NCBI RefSeq assembly: GCF_000512205.2
Contig: NZ_CP006644.1
Location: forward strand, 3,714,520-3,778,519
DNA length: 64,000 nucleotides
DNA from: Sphingomonas sanxanigenens DSM 19645 = NX02
Lineage (GTDB): Bacteria; Pseudomonadota; Alphaproteobacteria; Sphingomonadales; Sphingomonadaceae
Direction of reading: 5' to 3'
Positions 44,986-54,006 of the stretch are shown here, one piece after another. The notes beneath the pieces are model-generated. The model saw only the letters and a list, made by a program, of their open reading frames with translations. It was not told the DNA's origin and did not search any database. A program made the translations under genes and the position numbers. How positions within the stretch are numbered: the first letter of the stretch is position 1; each line of letters starts with the position of its first letter.

Positions 44986-46239
44986 TCAGCGGGGGGCCTT
45001 GAAGTCGGCATGCTTGCCGAACTCGGCGCGGGCGATGGCGCGGGCGTGGACCTCGTCCGGCCCGTCCGCAAAGCGCAGGGTGCGCTGATGCGCCCATGCC
45101 TCGGCGAGGAAGAAGTCGGACGAGACGCCGCCGCCGCCATGCGCCTGGATCGCGTCGTCGAGGATACGCAGCGCCATCGTCGGTGCCTGCACCTTGATCA
45201 TCGCGATCTCGAGCTGCGCGGCTTTGTTGCCGGCGCGGTCCATCATGTCGGCCGCCTTCAGGCAGAGCAGCCGGCTCATCTCGATATCGATGCGCGCGCG
45301 GGCGACGCGCTCCTCCCACACGCTATGCTCGGCGATGCGCTTGCCGAAGGCGACGCGGGAGGTCAGCCGCTTCGCCATCGCCTCGATCGCGGTCTCGGCG
45401 ACGCCGATCGTGCGCATGCAATGGTGGATGCGGCCCGGCCCCAGGCGCCCCTGCGCGATCTCGAACCCGCGCCCCTCGCCCAGCAGCATGTTCTCCGCGG
45501 GCACGCGGACATCCTCCAGCACCACCTCGCCATGGCCGTGGGGCGCATGGTCATAGCCATAGACCGTCAGCAGCCGCTCGATCCGCACGCCCGGCGTATC
45601 CATCGGCACCAGGATCATGCTCTGGCTGCCGTGGCGCGAGCCTTCGGGATCGGACTTGCCCATCACGATCGCGATGCTGCAGCGCGGATCGCCGACGCCG
45701 GACGACCACCATTTGCGCCCGTTGATCACATACTCATCGCCGTCGCGGATGATCGAGCTCTGGATGTTGGTTGCATCCGAGGAAGCGACCGCGGGCTCGG
45801 TCATCAGGAAGGCGGACCGGATCTCGCCGTCCATCAGCGGGCCCAGCCAGCGCTGCTTCTGCTCCAGGGTGCCATAGCGGTGGAGCACCTCCATATTGCC
45901 GGTGTCTGGCGCGGAGCAGTTGAACACCTCGCTCGCCCAGCGCAGCCGCCCCATTTCCTCGGCGCACAGCGCATATTCGAGGTTGGTGAGCGCCGGCCCC
46001 TCGAATGCGAACGCGTCGTCGACATGCGTGCGCCCCGACTGCGGCGGCATGAACAGGTTCCACAACCCGGCGGCGCGCGCCTTCGGCTTCAGCGCCTCGA
46101 TCACCGGGATCACCTTCCAGCGATCGCCCTCATGCGCCTGCGCCTCATAGTCGTCGTTGCGCGGCCGGATCTCCGATTCGATGAAGTCGCGAACCTGATC
46201 GCGATACAGGCGCTGACGCTCACTGAGTTCGAAATCCAC
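44986..46239 (-). CDS. Acyl-CoA dehydrogenase, ACAD10/11-like
   Basis: A 417-residue dehydrogenase that starts [21 protein letters not shown]. The pattern [74 protein letters not shown] and [13 protein letters not shown] is that of the ACAD10/ACAD11 branch, which in other organisms handles 4-hydroxy or branched-chain acyl-CoAs. It is the first gene of the minus-strand operon and is divergent from the alcohol dehydrogenase. Confidence 0.86.
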   Translation of the reverse strand: MDFELSERQRLYRDQVRDFIESEIRPRNDDYEAQAHEGDRWKVIPVIEALKPKARAAGLWNLFMPPQSGRTHVDDAFAFEGPALTNLEYALCAEEMGRLRWASEVFNCSAPDTGNMEVLHRYGTLEQKQRWLGPLMDGEIRSAFLMTEPAVASSDATNIQSSIIRDGDEYVINGRKWWSSGVGDPRCSIAIVMGKSDPEGSRHGSQSMILVPMDTPGVRIERLLTVYGYDHAPHGHGEVVLEDVRVPAENMLLGEGRGFEIAQGRLGPGRIHHCMRTIGVAETAIEAMAKRLTSRVAFGKRIAEHSVWEERVARARIDIEMSRLLCLKAADMMDRAGNKAAQLEIAMIKVQAPTMALRILDDAIQAHGGGGVSSDFFLAEAWAHQRTLRFADGPDEVHARAIARAEFGKHADFKAPR

Positions 46240-46395
46240 CGCTCTCTCCTCGGCCGCGTTGCGGAGTCGCGTGTGGCCGCGCTCCGTGGCGGCGATTTCT
46301 TGCAGGCGGCGCGCGGGAAGGCAAGCCGGATTTCATACGCACTATTCGATAAATCTCACACAACCTCGAAAAACCCGCTTGGAATGCCATCCCCA

Positions 46396-46407
46396 ATTTT
46401 GCAAAAT
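46396..46407. promoter_or_regulatory. Perfect palindrome in the divergent promoter region
   Basis: ATTTTGCAAAAT is a perfect 12-bp palindrome in an AT-rich patch, 24 bases before the alcohol dehydrogenase start and about 155 bases before the first dehydrogenase of the other operon. Its TTTGCAAA core is known as a binding motif of some fatty-acid and propionyl-CoA regulators (ScfR-type); that link is an inference. Confidence 0.5.
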
Positions 46408-46431
46408 AGCATCAACCAAAGGGAGAGAGAT

Positions 46432-47514
46432 GTGAAGGCTGCCGTTCTGCGCCAGGTGGGCGCCCCGCTGGTGATCGAGGATGTCGCCATCGCCGATCCC
46501 GCCCCCCACGAGGTGCGGATCCGCACCGTCGCCACGGGCGTGTGCCATTCGGATCTCCACTTCCTGGAGGGCAGCTATCCGACCGCGCTGCCGACGATCC
46601 TCGGCCATGAGAGCGCCGGCGTGGTCGAGGCGGTGGGCAGCGAGGTGCGCACGGTGAAGGTGGGCGACCATGTCGTCACCTGCCTTTCCGCCTTTTGCGG
46701 CCATTGCGAGCATTGCGTGACCGGCCATCTCAGCCGCTGCCACGCGCCCGACGTGCAGCGCGGCGCGGAGGACCCGCCCCGGCTCGGGACGGGGGACATG
46801 CCGATGGCGCAGTTCCTCAACCTCTCCGGCTTCGCCGAGACGATGCTGGTCCACGAACATGCCTGCGTCGCGATCCGGCCGGATATGCCGCTCGACCGCG
46901 CCGCGCTGATCGGCTGCGCGGTGCTCACCGGCTATGGCGCGATCGTCCACACTGCACAGGTGCGGCCGGGCGAGACGGTGGCGGTGATCGGCTGCGGCGG
47001 CGTCGGTTTCGCGGCGATCAACGCCGCCGCCATCGCGGGTGCCGCGCGCATCATCGCGGTGGACCGGGTGGCGGCCAAGGAAGCGCTTGCGCGCACCTTC
47101 GGCGCCACCGATTTCGTCGATGCCTCCAGCGACGACGCCGCCAAGCAGGTGGTCGCGATGACGCGCGGCGGCGTTCACCACGCGTTCGAGGCGATCGGCC
47201 TCGCCAGCACCGCCGAACTCGCCTTCGCGATGCTCCGTCGCGGCGGCGCGGCGACGGTGATCGGGATGATCCCGATCGGCCAGAAGGTGAGCATCGCCGG
47301 CTATCAGTTGCTGGCCGAGAAGACTTTGCGCGGATCGCTGATGGGGTCGAACCGCTTCCCGGTCGACGTGCCGCGGATCGTCGACCTCTATCTGGCCGGC
47401 AAGCTCAAGCTCGACGAACTGATCTCGCGCCGGATCGGCCTGGGCGACGTCAACGAGGCTTTCACGGAGATGAAGAGCGGCACGATCGCCCGCTCGGTCA
47501 TCACCTTCGCATGA
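46432..47514 (+). CDS. Zinc-dependent alcohol dehydrogenase
   Basis: A 360-residue medium-chain dehydrogenase. The catalytic zinc ligands are in TGVCHSDLHFLEG and GHESAGVVEAVG. The structural zinc cluster is CGHCEHCVTGHLSRC. The NAD fold has VAVIGCGGVGFAAINAAAIAGAARIIAVD. The sequence resembles the class III-like/benzyl alcohol type. The GTG at 46432 with GGGAGAGAGA upstream is the best start; an ATG at 46386 lies before the palindrome. It overlaps or abuts the aldehyde dehydrogenase, with which it would oxidise an alcohol to the acid. Confidence 0.88.
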   Translation: MKAAVLRQVGAPLVIEDVAIADPAPHEVRIRTVATGVCHSDLHFLEGSYPTALPTILGHESAGVVEAVGSEVRTVKVGDHVVTCLSAFCGHCEHCVTGHLSRCHAPDVQRGAEDPPRLGTGDMPMAQFLNLSGFAETMLVHEHACVAIRPDMPLDRAALIGCAVLTGYGAIVHTAQVRPGETVAVIGCGGVGFAAINAAAIAGAARIIAVDRVAAKEALARTFGATDFVDASSDDAAKQVVAMTRGGVHHAFEAIGLASTAELAFAMLRRGGAATVIGMIPIGQKVSIAGYQLLAEKTLRGSLMGSNRFPVDVPRIVDLYLAGKLKLDELISRRIGLGDVNEAFTEMKSGTIARSVITFA

Positions 47515-47537
47515 ACGACCCCACCGGAGAGGCTGCC

Positions 47538-48944
47538 ATGACCCACTTCAAGCTGCTGATCGACGGCGCGCTGACCGATGGCGCGCGGACCATGGACGTG
47601 ATCAACCCCGCCACCGGCGAGGCGTTCGAGACCTGCCCGGTCGCCGACGAAGCCCAGCTTGACGCTGCGGTTGCGGCTGCGGTCGCCGCCTTCCCCGCCT
47701 GGTCGGCGCTGCCGATCGGCGAGCGCGCGGCGCGCATCGCGGCGCTGGCAGATGCGCTGCAGGCGCGCGCGGACGCGTTCGCACGGCTGCTCACCGCCGA
47801 ACAGGGCAAGCCCGGCAACCAGGCGAAGATGGAGGTGATCGGCGCGGTCTTCACCTTGCGCGCCTTCGCCGCGATGCGGCTGGAGCCCCATGTGATCCGC
47901 GACGACGACAAGGCGCGGATCATCGAGGTGCGCCGGCCGCTGGGCGTGGTCGGGGCGATCCTGCCGTGGAACTTCCCGGTGATCCTGCTGATGAACAAGC
48001 TCGCGCCCGCCCTGCTCGCGGGCAACACGTTGGTCGCCAAGCCCGCGCCGACGACGCCGCTCACCACCTTGCTGTTCGGCACATTGTGCGCGGAGATCCT
48101 GCCGCCGGGGGTGGTCAACATCATCTGCGACGAGAATGATCTGGGCGGCGCGCTTTCCGCGCATCCCGGCATCGCCAAGGTCTCGTTCACCGGATCGACC
48201 GCGACCGGCAAGAAAGTGATGCAGGCCGCCGCGGCGACGCTGAAGCGCATCACTCTGGAGCTGGGCGGCAACGACGCCGCGATCATCCTCGACGATGCCG
48301 ACCCGATCGAGACCGCACGCAAGATCTTCCAGGGCGCGATGGCCAATGCCGGACAGGTCTGCATCGCGATCAAGCGCGCCTATGTGCCCGAGGCGATCTA
48401 CGACGTGTTCTGCGAGGAACTCGCCCGCCTCGCCACCGCCGCGGTGGTCGACGACGGCGCCAAGCAGGGCGCGCAGATCGGCCCGGTGCAGAACGCCGCG
48501 CAATATGAGAGGCTCAAGACGCTGCTCGACGAGAGCGCGCGCGAGGGCAAGGTGATCGCCGGCGGCGCGGCCCTCGACCGCCCCGGCTTCTTCATCGCCC
48601 CGACCATCGTCCGCGACGTGACCGACGATGCCCGCATCGTCCGCGAGGAACAGTTCGGCCCGGTGCTGCCGGTGCTCAGCTATACCGACCTCGACGATGC
48701 CGTCGCCCGCGCCAACGCCTCGGAGTTTGGCCTGGGCGGCTCGGTCTGGGGCACGGACCTCGACCGCGCGACCGACATCGCGCTGCGCCTCCAGTCCGGC
48801 ACCGCCTGGGTCAACCAGCACATGGCGCTGAGCCCGACCGTACCGTTTCGCGGCGCCAAGCAGTCGGGCGTCGGCGGCGAACTGGGGCTGGAGGGGCTGC
48901 ACGAATATACCCAGGCGATGATCGTCAACGTCGCGCGGGGGTGA
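47538..48944 (+). CDS. Aldehyde dehydrogenase
   Basis: A 468-residue NAD(P)-dependent aldehyde dehydrogenase. The oxyanion Asn is in ILPWNFPVILL, the general base Glu in ITLELGGNDAAII and the nucleophilic Cys in ANAGQVCIAIKR, with FTGSTATGKKVM for cofactor binding. The preferred start is the ATG at 47538 after GGAGAGG. An earlier ATG at 47511 overlaps the alcohol dehydrogenase stop (ATGA) and would add nine residues. The pair suggests alcohol-to-acid oxidation feeding the acyl-CoA operon on the other strand. Confidence 0.92.
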   Translation: MTHFKLLIDGALTDGARTMDVINPATGEAFETCPVADEAQLDAAVAAAVAAFPAWSALPIGERAARIAALADALQARADAFARLLTAEQGKPGNQAKMEVIGAVFTLRAFAAMRLEPHVIRDDDKARIIEVRRPLGVVGAILPWNFPVILLMNKLAPALLAGNTLVAKPAPTTPLTTLLFGTLCAEILPPGVVNIICDENDLGGALSAHPGIAKVSFTGSTATGKKVMQAAAATLKRITLELGGNDAAIILDDADPIETARKIFQGAMANAGQVCIAIKRAYVPEAIYDVFCEELARLATAAVVDDGAKQGAQIGPVQNAAQYERLKTLLDESAREGKVIAGGAALDRPGFFIAPTIVRDVTDDARIVREEQFGPVLPVLSYTDLDDAVARANASEFGLGGSVWGTDLDRATDIALRLQSGTAWVNQHMALSPTVPFRGAKQSGVGGELGLEGLHEYTQAMIVNVARG

Positions 48945-48979
48945 TGGCGGCTCGGGGGAGGCTGACGGCCTTTTCTTCA

Positions 48980-49119
48980 CCCCTCCCCTGAAGGGGAGGG
49001 GCAAGGGGTGGGGAGCGGCGGCGGGGGCTCAATGCCCCCGGCGGCGCTGTTGTTTCCGCTTGCGCGGAAGCTCGCTACGCTCGCCCCCACCCCAACCCGT
49101 CCCCTGAAGGGGAGGGGCT
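48980..49119. repeat. Paired CCCCTCCCCT hairpins
   Basis: A 10-bp stem CCCCTCCCCT/AGGGGAGGGG with a GA loop (48980-49001) is followed by GGGGTGGGG, and the complementary CCCCACCCC and a second TCCCCTGAAGGGGA hairpin come near 49087-49119. The arrangement separates the convergent aldehyde dehydrogenase and patatin genes. Confidence 0.65.
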
Positions 49120-49128
49120 AAAATCCCC

Positions 49129-51021
49129 TCAAAACGTCGGTACCACCCTGAGTTGCGGCAGCGGCTTCGGCGCGCCTTCGGTCAGGTCCACCGCCGCATC
49201 CTTCCAAGACGCCGCCTCGTTCCGGATGCGCTCCAGCCGGGTCACCGCCTCGTCCGCCTGCGCCTTGCTGAAGCGATAGGGCCCTGCGGTCGGCAGGTCG
49301 CGGCTCCACAGCCGCTCGAACGCGCGGGCATTGTCGGCATTGAGCGGCCCTGCCAGCGCGTCGCCGAAGGTGATGGTGAAGCGCTCCGCGGCGGAGGCGA
49401 CGTTGCGGTAGCGGATCCAGAAATGATTGTCGAAATCGAAGTCCGCGATCAGCCGCGCGCCCGCTGCCCTGCCCTTGCCGGCGATGGAACCGAGCACCGC
49501 CTCCGGCATATCCAGGTTCATGCCGCCTTCGTCCGCATCCAGCGCGATGCGCACGATGCGGTCACGGTGGCCGGGCGCGCGCCCCTGCAGCAGATCGCGC
49601 CAGTTCTGCATCGTGCCGATGATGCCGAAGAAGAAGCCGGATAGGTCGCTGATCGGCCCCTTGCCGGTGATCTCCCGATAGCGCGGCCGCATCGCGGCAT
49701 TGTTGTGGGTGGGCAGGAAGATCGGATCGGGCATCGGCTGCTTGCTCGAATAGACCAGGTCGATCGCAAAGGTCGGCCAGCGCGGCAGCGGCGCATCGAA
49801 CAGGTGGATCGGGAAATTGCTGCTGACGCCGCCGTCGGTGAACCAGCAGCGCCTGAGCGGCAGCGTCGCCGCGCCGTCAGCCTCGCATTCGATCTGGTCG
49901 GCCGCAGCCAGCGCATCGACGCTCTCGGCGAAGCGCGGCCGTTCCCGGGCCTCGGCGGCGGCGGCATCCGCCGCCGGGTGCGCCGCGGCGGCACCCGCCT
50001 TGTCCACATCCAGCTCGTGCAGGGGGATCGCGCTGATCAGCAGCGGGAAGCTGAGGCTCATCCGCGCGGCGACGACGATCGGCATCCGCGCCGCCTCGGG
50101 CAGGTGATGATAGGCATGGCCATCTTCGTCCCGCTGCTTAGGGCTGTGCGCCACCATCCAGTCGACCACCGCCGCGGGAAACAGCCGTCTGAACTCGTCC
50201 TCGCGGAAAAAGAAGCCGCCCTTGGCGAAGGGCAGGGTCCGCGGTTCCGCATGCGAGATGTTGGTGGTGATGATCGCCAAATCGATTCGCCGCGCGCTCT
50301 CCGGCTCGTCCGCATAGGCCGGCGCCTGCCACAGATCGCCGAAGGTCACCGGTCGCCCTTCCGCATCGTCCAGCCCCGCCAGCGCGCGGATCCCGTCATG
50401 CATCCATTCGGTCAGCGCGGGCCGGGCAGCGCCGCGACCGCCGAGCCCCGAGCAGAGCCCCATGAAATTGTCGCCCGCCGCGTGCGCCGTCACCCACAGC
50501 GCGCGCCACGCGCCCGCCGCCAGCGCGCAGACCAGGGCGGGGAGAAGCGCGGCCAGCGTCCCGCGGACGCCCGCCGCCAGCCAGCCGGTGCCCAGCAGCA
50601 ACAGCAGCGTGAACAGCATCGTGACCGGCGCCAGCCGCAGCAGCGCCAGCACCCCCTCCGCGAAGCGCGCCACGACGGAAGGCCCGGCCGCCAGCCGCAC
50701 GATCAGCCGATAGGCCGCGCGCGCGACGGGCGTCGGCTGAAACAACCCATAGATGAAGCCCGGGCGGCCGAGATCGGCCGCGATGGCGGCGAGTCCGTCC
50801 ATCCCCATCCCCGGCAAACCCGCCTGCCCGTCATTCACCAGCCGCCGTTCGCCCAGCGCCGCCGCCGCTGCCATCGCCGCCGCGATCGCGCCCGCGGAGG
50901 TGCCGCCGATATTCTTGAAGCGATAGGCCGTCGCGAGTTCGAGCACCGCGCTGGGATAGACCAGCCCGCTGGTGATCCCGCCCTTCATCACGAGGTCGCA
51001 ATATTTGGTCGGTGCGCGCAT
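49129..51021 (-). CDS. Patatin-like phospholipase with internal membrane segment
   Basis: A 630-residue protein with the patatin catalytic dyad: the nucleophile Ser42 in IGGTSAGAIAAA, preceded by the oxyanion stretch VMKGGITSGLVYP, and the Asp in CWFTDGGVSSNFPIHLF near residue 395. About 350 residues separate the two, much more than usual, and this insert includes a hydrophobic block at about 120-175 (VTMLFTLLLLLGTGWLAAG and LLPALVCALAAGAW) likely to cross the membrane. The enzyme would hydrolyse membrane lipids. It has no operon partner and stands beside the tRNA-Ala pair. Confidence 0.82.
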   Translation of the reverse strand: MRAPTKYCDLVMKGGITSGLVYPSAVLELATAYRFKNIGGTSAGAIAAAMAAAAALGERRLVNDGQAGLPGMGMDGLAAIAADLGRPGFIYGLFQPTPVARAAYRLIVRLAAGPSVVARFAEGVLALLRLAPVTMLFTLLLLLGTGWLAAGVRGTLAALLPALVCALAAGAWRALWVTAHAAGDNFMGLCSGLGGRGAARPALTEWMHDGIRALAGLDDAEGRPVTFGDLWQAPAYADEPESARRIDLAIITTNISHAEPRTLPFAKGGFFFREDEFRRLFPAAVVDWMVAHSPKQRDEDGHAYHHLPEAARMPIVVAARMSLSFPLLISAIPLHELDVDKAGAAAAHPAADAAAAEARERPRFAESVDALAAADQIECEADGAATLPLRRCWFTDGGVSSNFPIHLFDAPLPRWPTFAIDLVYSSKQPMPDPIFLPTHNNAAMRPRYREITGKGPISDLSGFFFGIIGTMQNWRDLLQGRAPGHRDRIVRIALDADEGGMNLDMPEAVLGSIAGKGRAAGARLIADFDFDNHFWIRYRNVASAAERFTITFGDALAGPLNADNARAFERLWSRDLPTAGPYRFSKAQADEAVTRLERIRNEAASWKDAAVDLTEGAPKPLPQLRVVPTF

Positions 51022-51106
51022 CGATCCTCCTCCGCTCGGCGAAGGCTATCATGCCAATCGGACGCTTCGGTGTCGCCGGGCGGTGGGAAAGCGACTCGCC
51101 CTCGCC

Positions 51107-51135
51107 AAAACAAAAAAGCCCCGGAAAACCGGGGC
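51107..51135 (-). terminator. Rho-independent terminator of the tRNA-Ala pair
   Basis: On the minus strand GCCCCGG-TTTT-CCGGGGC is followed by TTTTTTG. A 7-bp GC stem plus a T-run makes a classical terminator, 11 bases after the second tRNA. Confidence 0.85.
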
Positions 51136-51146
51136 CTTTCTTAAAT

Positions 51147-51222
51147 TGGTGGAGCCGAGGGGGATCGAACCCCTGACCTTCGCAATGCCATTGCGACGCT
51201 CTCCCAGCTGAGCTACGGCCCC
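51147..51222 (-). tRNA. tRNA-Ala (anticodon GGC)
   Basis: The minus strand gives a 76-base tRNA with encoded CCA. Acceptor GGGGCCG pairs with CGGCTCC, the D arm is GCTC...GAGC, and the anticodon loop ATGGCAT carries GGC (reads GCC/GCU, Ala). The T arm has GGTTCGATCC. It is identical to the copy at 51280. Confidence 0.95.
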
Positions 51223-51279
51223 GGGAATTTTTCAGCGGGGCAGCCTCGCGCGAACGCAGGCCACCCGCTGACTTCGTGT

Positions 51280-51355
51280 TGGTGGAGCCGAGGGGGATCG
51301 AACCCCTGACCTTCGCAATGCCATTGCGACGCTCTCCCAGCTGAGCTACGGCCCC
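51280..51355 (-). tRNA. tRNA-Ala (anticodon GGC), second copy
   Basis: The sequence is identical over 76 bases to the tRNA at 51147, with CCA encoded. The spacer between the two is 57 bases. Both are probably in one transcript that ends at the terminator at 51107. Confidence 0.95.
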
Positions 51356-51402
51356 GGGAACAGGCGGTGCCCTCTAGTGGAGATTTCACCGCCCTGCAAG
51401 CC

Positions 51403-51717
51403 TCAACTTTCGTCGTCGGCCTCTTCGGTGTTCACGCCGAGATCGTCGTCGCCGCCGAGATCGACTTCATCGTCCGGCGAGGGGCTGTCCTCGTCGCCGA
51501 TGTCCAGATCCTCATTGTCCAGATCCGCGTCGTCGGCGACCTTCGCATCCTTCTTGGGCGCGTCGAACGGCAGCGGCTGCTTGGACTTCAGCACCGGCTC
51601 CGGCTCCCATTGGTTGCCGCACTCGATGCAGTTGACGGGATCGTCCTTCCCGAGATCGTAGAAGCGGGTGCCGCACTTCGGGCAGGTCCGCTTGGTGCCC
51701 CATTCAGGTTTCACCAT
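51403..51717 (-). CDS. FYDLN acid domain protein (TIGR02300 family)
   Basis: A 104-residue protein. The N-terminal zinc ribbon has CPKCGTRFYDLGKDDPVNCIECG, which includes the family motif FYDLN-like FYDLGKD and two CxxC pairs. The C-terminal half is strongly acidic (DDADLDNEDLDIGDEDS). The family is common in Alphaproteobacteria and has no known function; an acidic nucleic-acid mimic or chaperone role has been suggested by composition only. It is divergent from aroA. The ATG at 51717 gives the usual length. Confidence 0.85.
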   Translation of the reverse strand: MVKPEWGTKRTCPKCGTRFYDLGKDDPVNCIECGNQWEPEPVLKSKQPLPFDAPKKDAKVADDADLDNEDLDIGDEDSPSPDDEVDLGGDDDLGVNTEEADDES

Positions 51718-51874
51718 GAATCGTTCAATCCTTGCGTAGACGTGATGTCGACAAATGCCGGAAAGCCGGCCGGCCTTAGCCGGTCGGCGAAACGTCGCGC
51801 GCCTTGCCATAGCCGGGCGCCACTGTCAAAAGCCCGGCCCGCAACCGCCAGCAATTAGCAGGAAGCCGCGTTCC

Positions 51875-53215
51875 TTGTCAGCCTCCCATTCTGCCACCGG
51901 CCCTTCTCCCCGCACGATCGCCCGTGCCGGCGCACTCACCGGCACCGCCCGGGTACCGGGCGACAAGTCGATCTCGCACCGTTCGCTGATGCTTTCCGCG
52001 CTCGCGATCGGCGAAAGCGTGATCGACGGGCTGCTGGAGGGGGAGGATGTGCTTGCCACCGCAGCCGCGATGCGCGCGATGGGCGCCGCGGTGGAACGCG
52101 GCGCGGACGGGCGCTGGCGCGTCTCGGGCGTCGGCGTCGGCAGCCTGCTGCAGCCGCGGACGGCGCTCGACATGGGCAATTCGGGCACCTCGACGCGGCT
52201 GCTGATGGGCCTCGTCGCCAGCCACCCGATCACCGCCACCTTCACCGGAGACGCGTCGCTGTCGAAGCGGCCGATGAACCGCGTGATAGAGCCGCTCGGG
52301 CTGATGGGCGCCGATTTTACCGCCAGCCCCGGCGGCCGGCTGCCGCTGATGCTGCGCGGCGCGGCGCCGGCGGTGCCGATCGCATATCGCCTGCCCGTCG
52401 CCTCCGCCCAGGTGAAGTCGGCGATCCTGCTCGCCGGGCTCAACACCCCGGGCATCACCCGCGTGATCGAACCGGTGCCGACCCGCGACCATAGCGAGCG
52501 CATGCTCGCCGGCTTCGGCGCCGAGCTGACCGTCGACATGGATGGCGATGGCGTGCGCCATATCGCGATCCGCGGCGAGGCGGACCTGCGCCCGCAGCAG
52601 ATCGACGTGCCGGGCGATCCCTCCTCCGCCGCCTTCCCCGTCGTCGCGGCGCTGATCGTGCCGGGGTCGGACGTGACGATCGAGAATGTCGGCATCAACC
52701 CCACCCGCGCCGCACTGTTCGACGTGCTGCGCGCAATGGGCGGCGACGTGACGTTGCTCAACCCGCGCACCGTCGGCGGGGAGCCGGTGGCGGACATCCG
52801 CGCGCGCCATTCGGTGCTGACCGGCATCGCGGTGCCGCCGGACGTGGTGCCGAGCATGGTCGACGAATTCCCGGTGCTGTTCGTCGCCGCCGCCTTCGCG
52901 CAAGGGCGCACGGTGACGACCGGGCTTGAGGAGCTGCGCGTCAAGGAATCGGATAGGATCGCCACCATGGCCGAGGCGCTGGCGGCGATCGGTGCGCGCG
53001 TGGAAGAGCGTGAAGACGGGCTGGTGATCGACGGCACCGGCGGCGATCCGCTGCCCGGCGGCACCACCGTCGCATCGAAGCTCGACCACCGCATCGCGAT
53101 GTCGCTGGCGGTCGCCGGACTCGCCTGTCGCGCACCCGTCACCCTCGACGATGCGGCGCCGGTGGCGACCAGCTTCCCCGGCTTCTTCGACCTGATCGGC
53201 GGCCTGCAGCGATGA
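51875..53215 (+). CDS. aroA: EPSP synthase (3-phosphoshikimate 1-carboxyvinyltransferase), class II
   Basis: A 446-residue enzyme that joins PEP to shikimate 3-phosphate. The class II markers are all present: GDKS (29-32), SAQVK (177-181), RDHSE (204-208) and NPTR (275-278). The PEP/glyphosate loop reads GNSGTSTR, with Gly104 where the glyphosate-insensitive CP4 enzyme has Ala. The likely start is a TTG at 51875 after AGGAAG; no ATG lies near it. The stop overlaps the cmk start (ATGA), and aroA-cmk is a conserved alphaproteobacterial pair. Confidence 0.92.
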   Translation: MSASHSATGPSPRTIARAGALTGTARVPGDKSISHRSLMLSALAIGESVIDGLLEGEDVLATAAAMRAMGAAVERGADGRWRVSGVGVGSLLQPRTALDMGNSGTSTRLLMGLVASHPITATFTGDASLSKRPMNRVIEPLGLMGADFTASPGGRLPLMLRGAAPAVPIAYRLPVASAQVKSAILLAGLNTPGITRVIEPVPTRDHSERMLAGFGAELTVDMDGDGVRHIAIRGEADLRPQQIDVPGDPSSAAFPVVAALIVPGSDVTIENVGINPTRAALFDVLRAMGGDVTLLNPRTVGGEPVADIRARHSVLTGIAVPPDVVPSMVDEFPVLFVAAAFAQGRTVTTGLEELRVKESDRIATMAEALAAIGARVEEREDGLVIDGTGGDPLPGGTTVASKLDHRIAMSLAVAGLACRAPVTLDDAAPVATSFPGFFDLIGGLQR

Positions 53216-53835
53216 TCATCGCGGTCGACGGGCCGGCGGCAAGCGGCAAGGGCACCATCGCGCGCGCGCTCGCCAGACATTATGCGCTGCCGCATCTCGA
53301 CACCGGCCTGCTCTATCGCGCGGTCGGCCAGGCGCTGCTCGCCGCCGGCGGCGATCTCGACGACGAGGCGGCGGCACTCGCCGCCTGCGCGTTCGACGAT
53401 GCGCTGCTGGCGGATCCGGCGCTGCGCAGCGAGGCGGCCGGTGCCGCCGCCTCCAAGGTCTCCGCGCACCCGCTGGTGCGCGCGGCGCTGGTCCAGCGCC
53501 AGCGCGACTTCGCCAACCAGCCCGGCGGCGCCGTGCTCGACGGCCGGGATATCGGCACGGTGATCGCCCCCGATGCCGATGTGAAGCTGTTCGTGAAAGC
53601 GACCCCCACCGTCCGCGCCCGCCGCCGCCACACCGAAATGAGCCGCGCCGGCAGCACGATGAGCTTCGACCGCATCCTCGCCGACATCCGCGAACGCGAC
53701 CGCCGCGACATGATGCGCGCCACCGCACCGCTGCGCCAGGCCGACGACGCGCTGGTGCTCGACACGAGTTTTCTCGACGTCAACGCTGCGATCCACCGCG
53801 CGATCGATCTGGTGGAGAGGAAGCGGGCGGCGTAG
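53212..53835 (+). CDS. cmk: Cytidylate kinase
   Basis: A 207-residue P-loop kinase that phosphorylates CMP and dCMP. The P-loop is AVDGPAASGKGTIARALA (residues 4-21), with LDTGLLYRAVG for substrate, LDGRDIGTVIAPDADVKLFV and the lid region RRRHTEMS. It overlaps aroA by ATGA. In related genomes rpsA follows directly, but here a glycosyltransferase operon intervenes. Confidence 0.93.
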   Translation: MIIAVDGPAASGKGTIARALARHYALPHLDTGLLYRAVGQALLAAGGDLDDEAAALAACAFDDALLADPALRSEAAGAAASKVSAHPLVRAALVQRQRDFANQPGGAVLDGRDIGTVIAPDADVKLFVKATPTVRARRRHTEMSRAGSTMSFDRILADIRERDRRDMMRATAPLRQADDALVLDTSFLDVNAAIHRAIDLVERKRAA

Positions 53836-54006
53836 GCGAAGACTGCCGTCGCACCCACGCGACCAGTCCCACCTTCCTACGGAAAACACCTCCGTCACCA
53901 CCCCGTCACACCGCCGCCCCGAAATCCTCATCGTCCCGTCCGCAAACTGCAACGCCACCCACCCGGCAGTGTCACACATCGCCGTTAGCGCCGGCTGCGA
54001 CGCAAC

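Noticed and set aside
43387-46431. Open frame of over 1000 codons in front of the alcohol dehydrogenase
   Set aside because: It is antisense to two acyl-CoA dehydrogenases and a thiolase, and its translation is low-complexity Arg/Ala/His-rich. Long antisense frames are expected in such GC-rich DNA.
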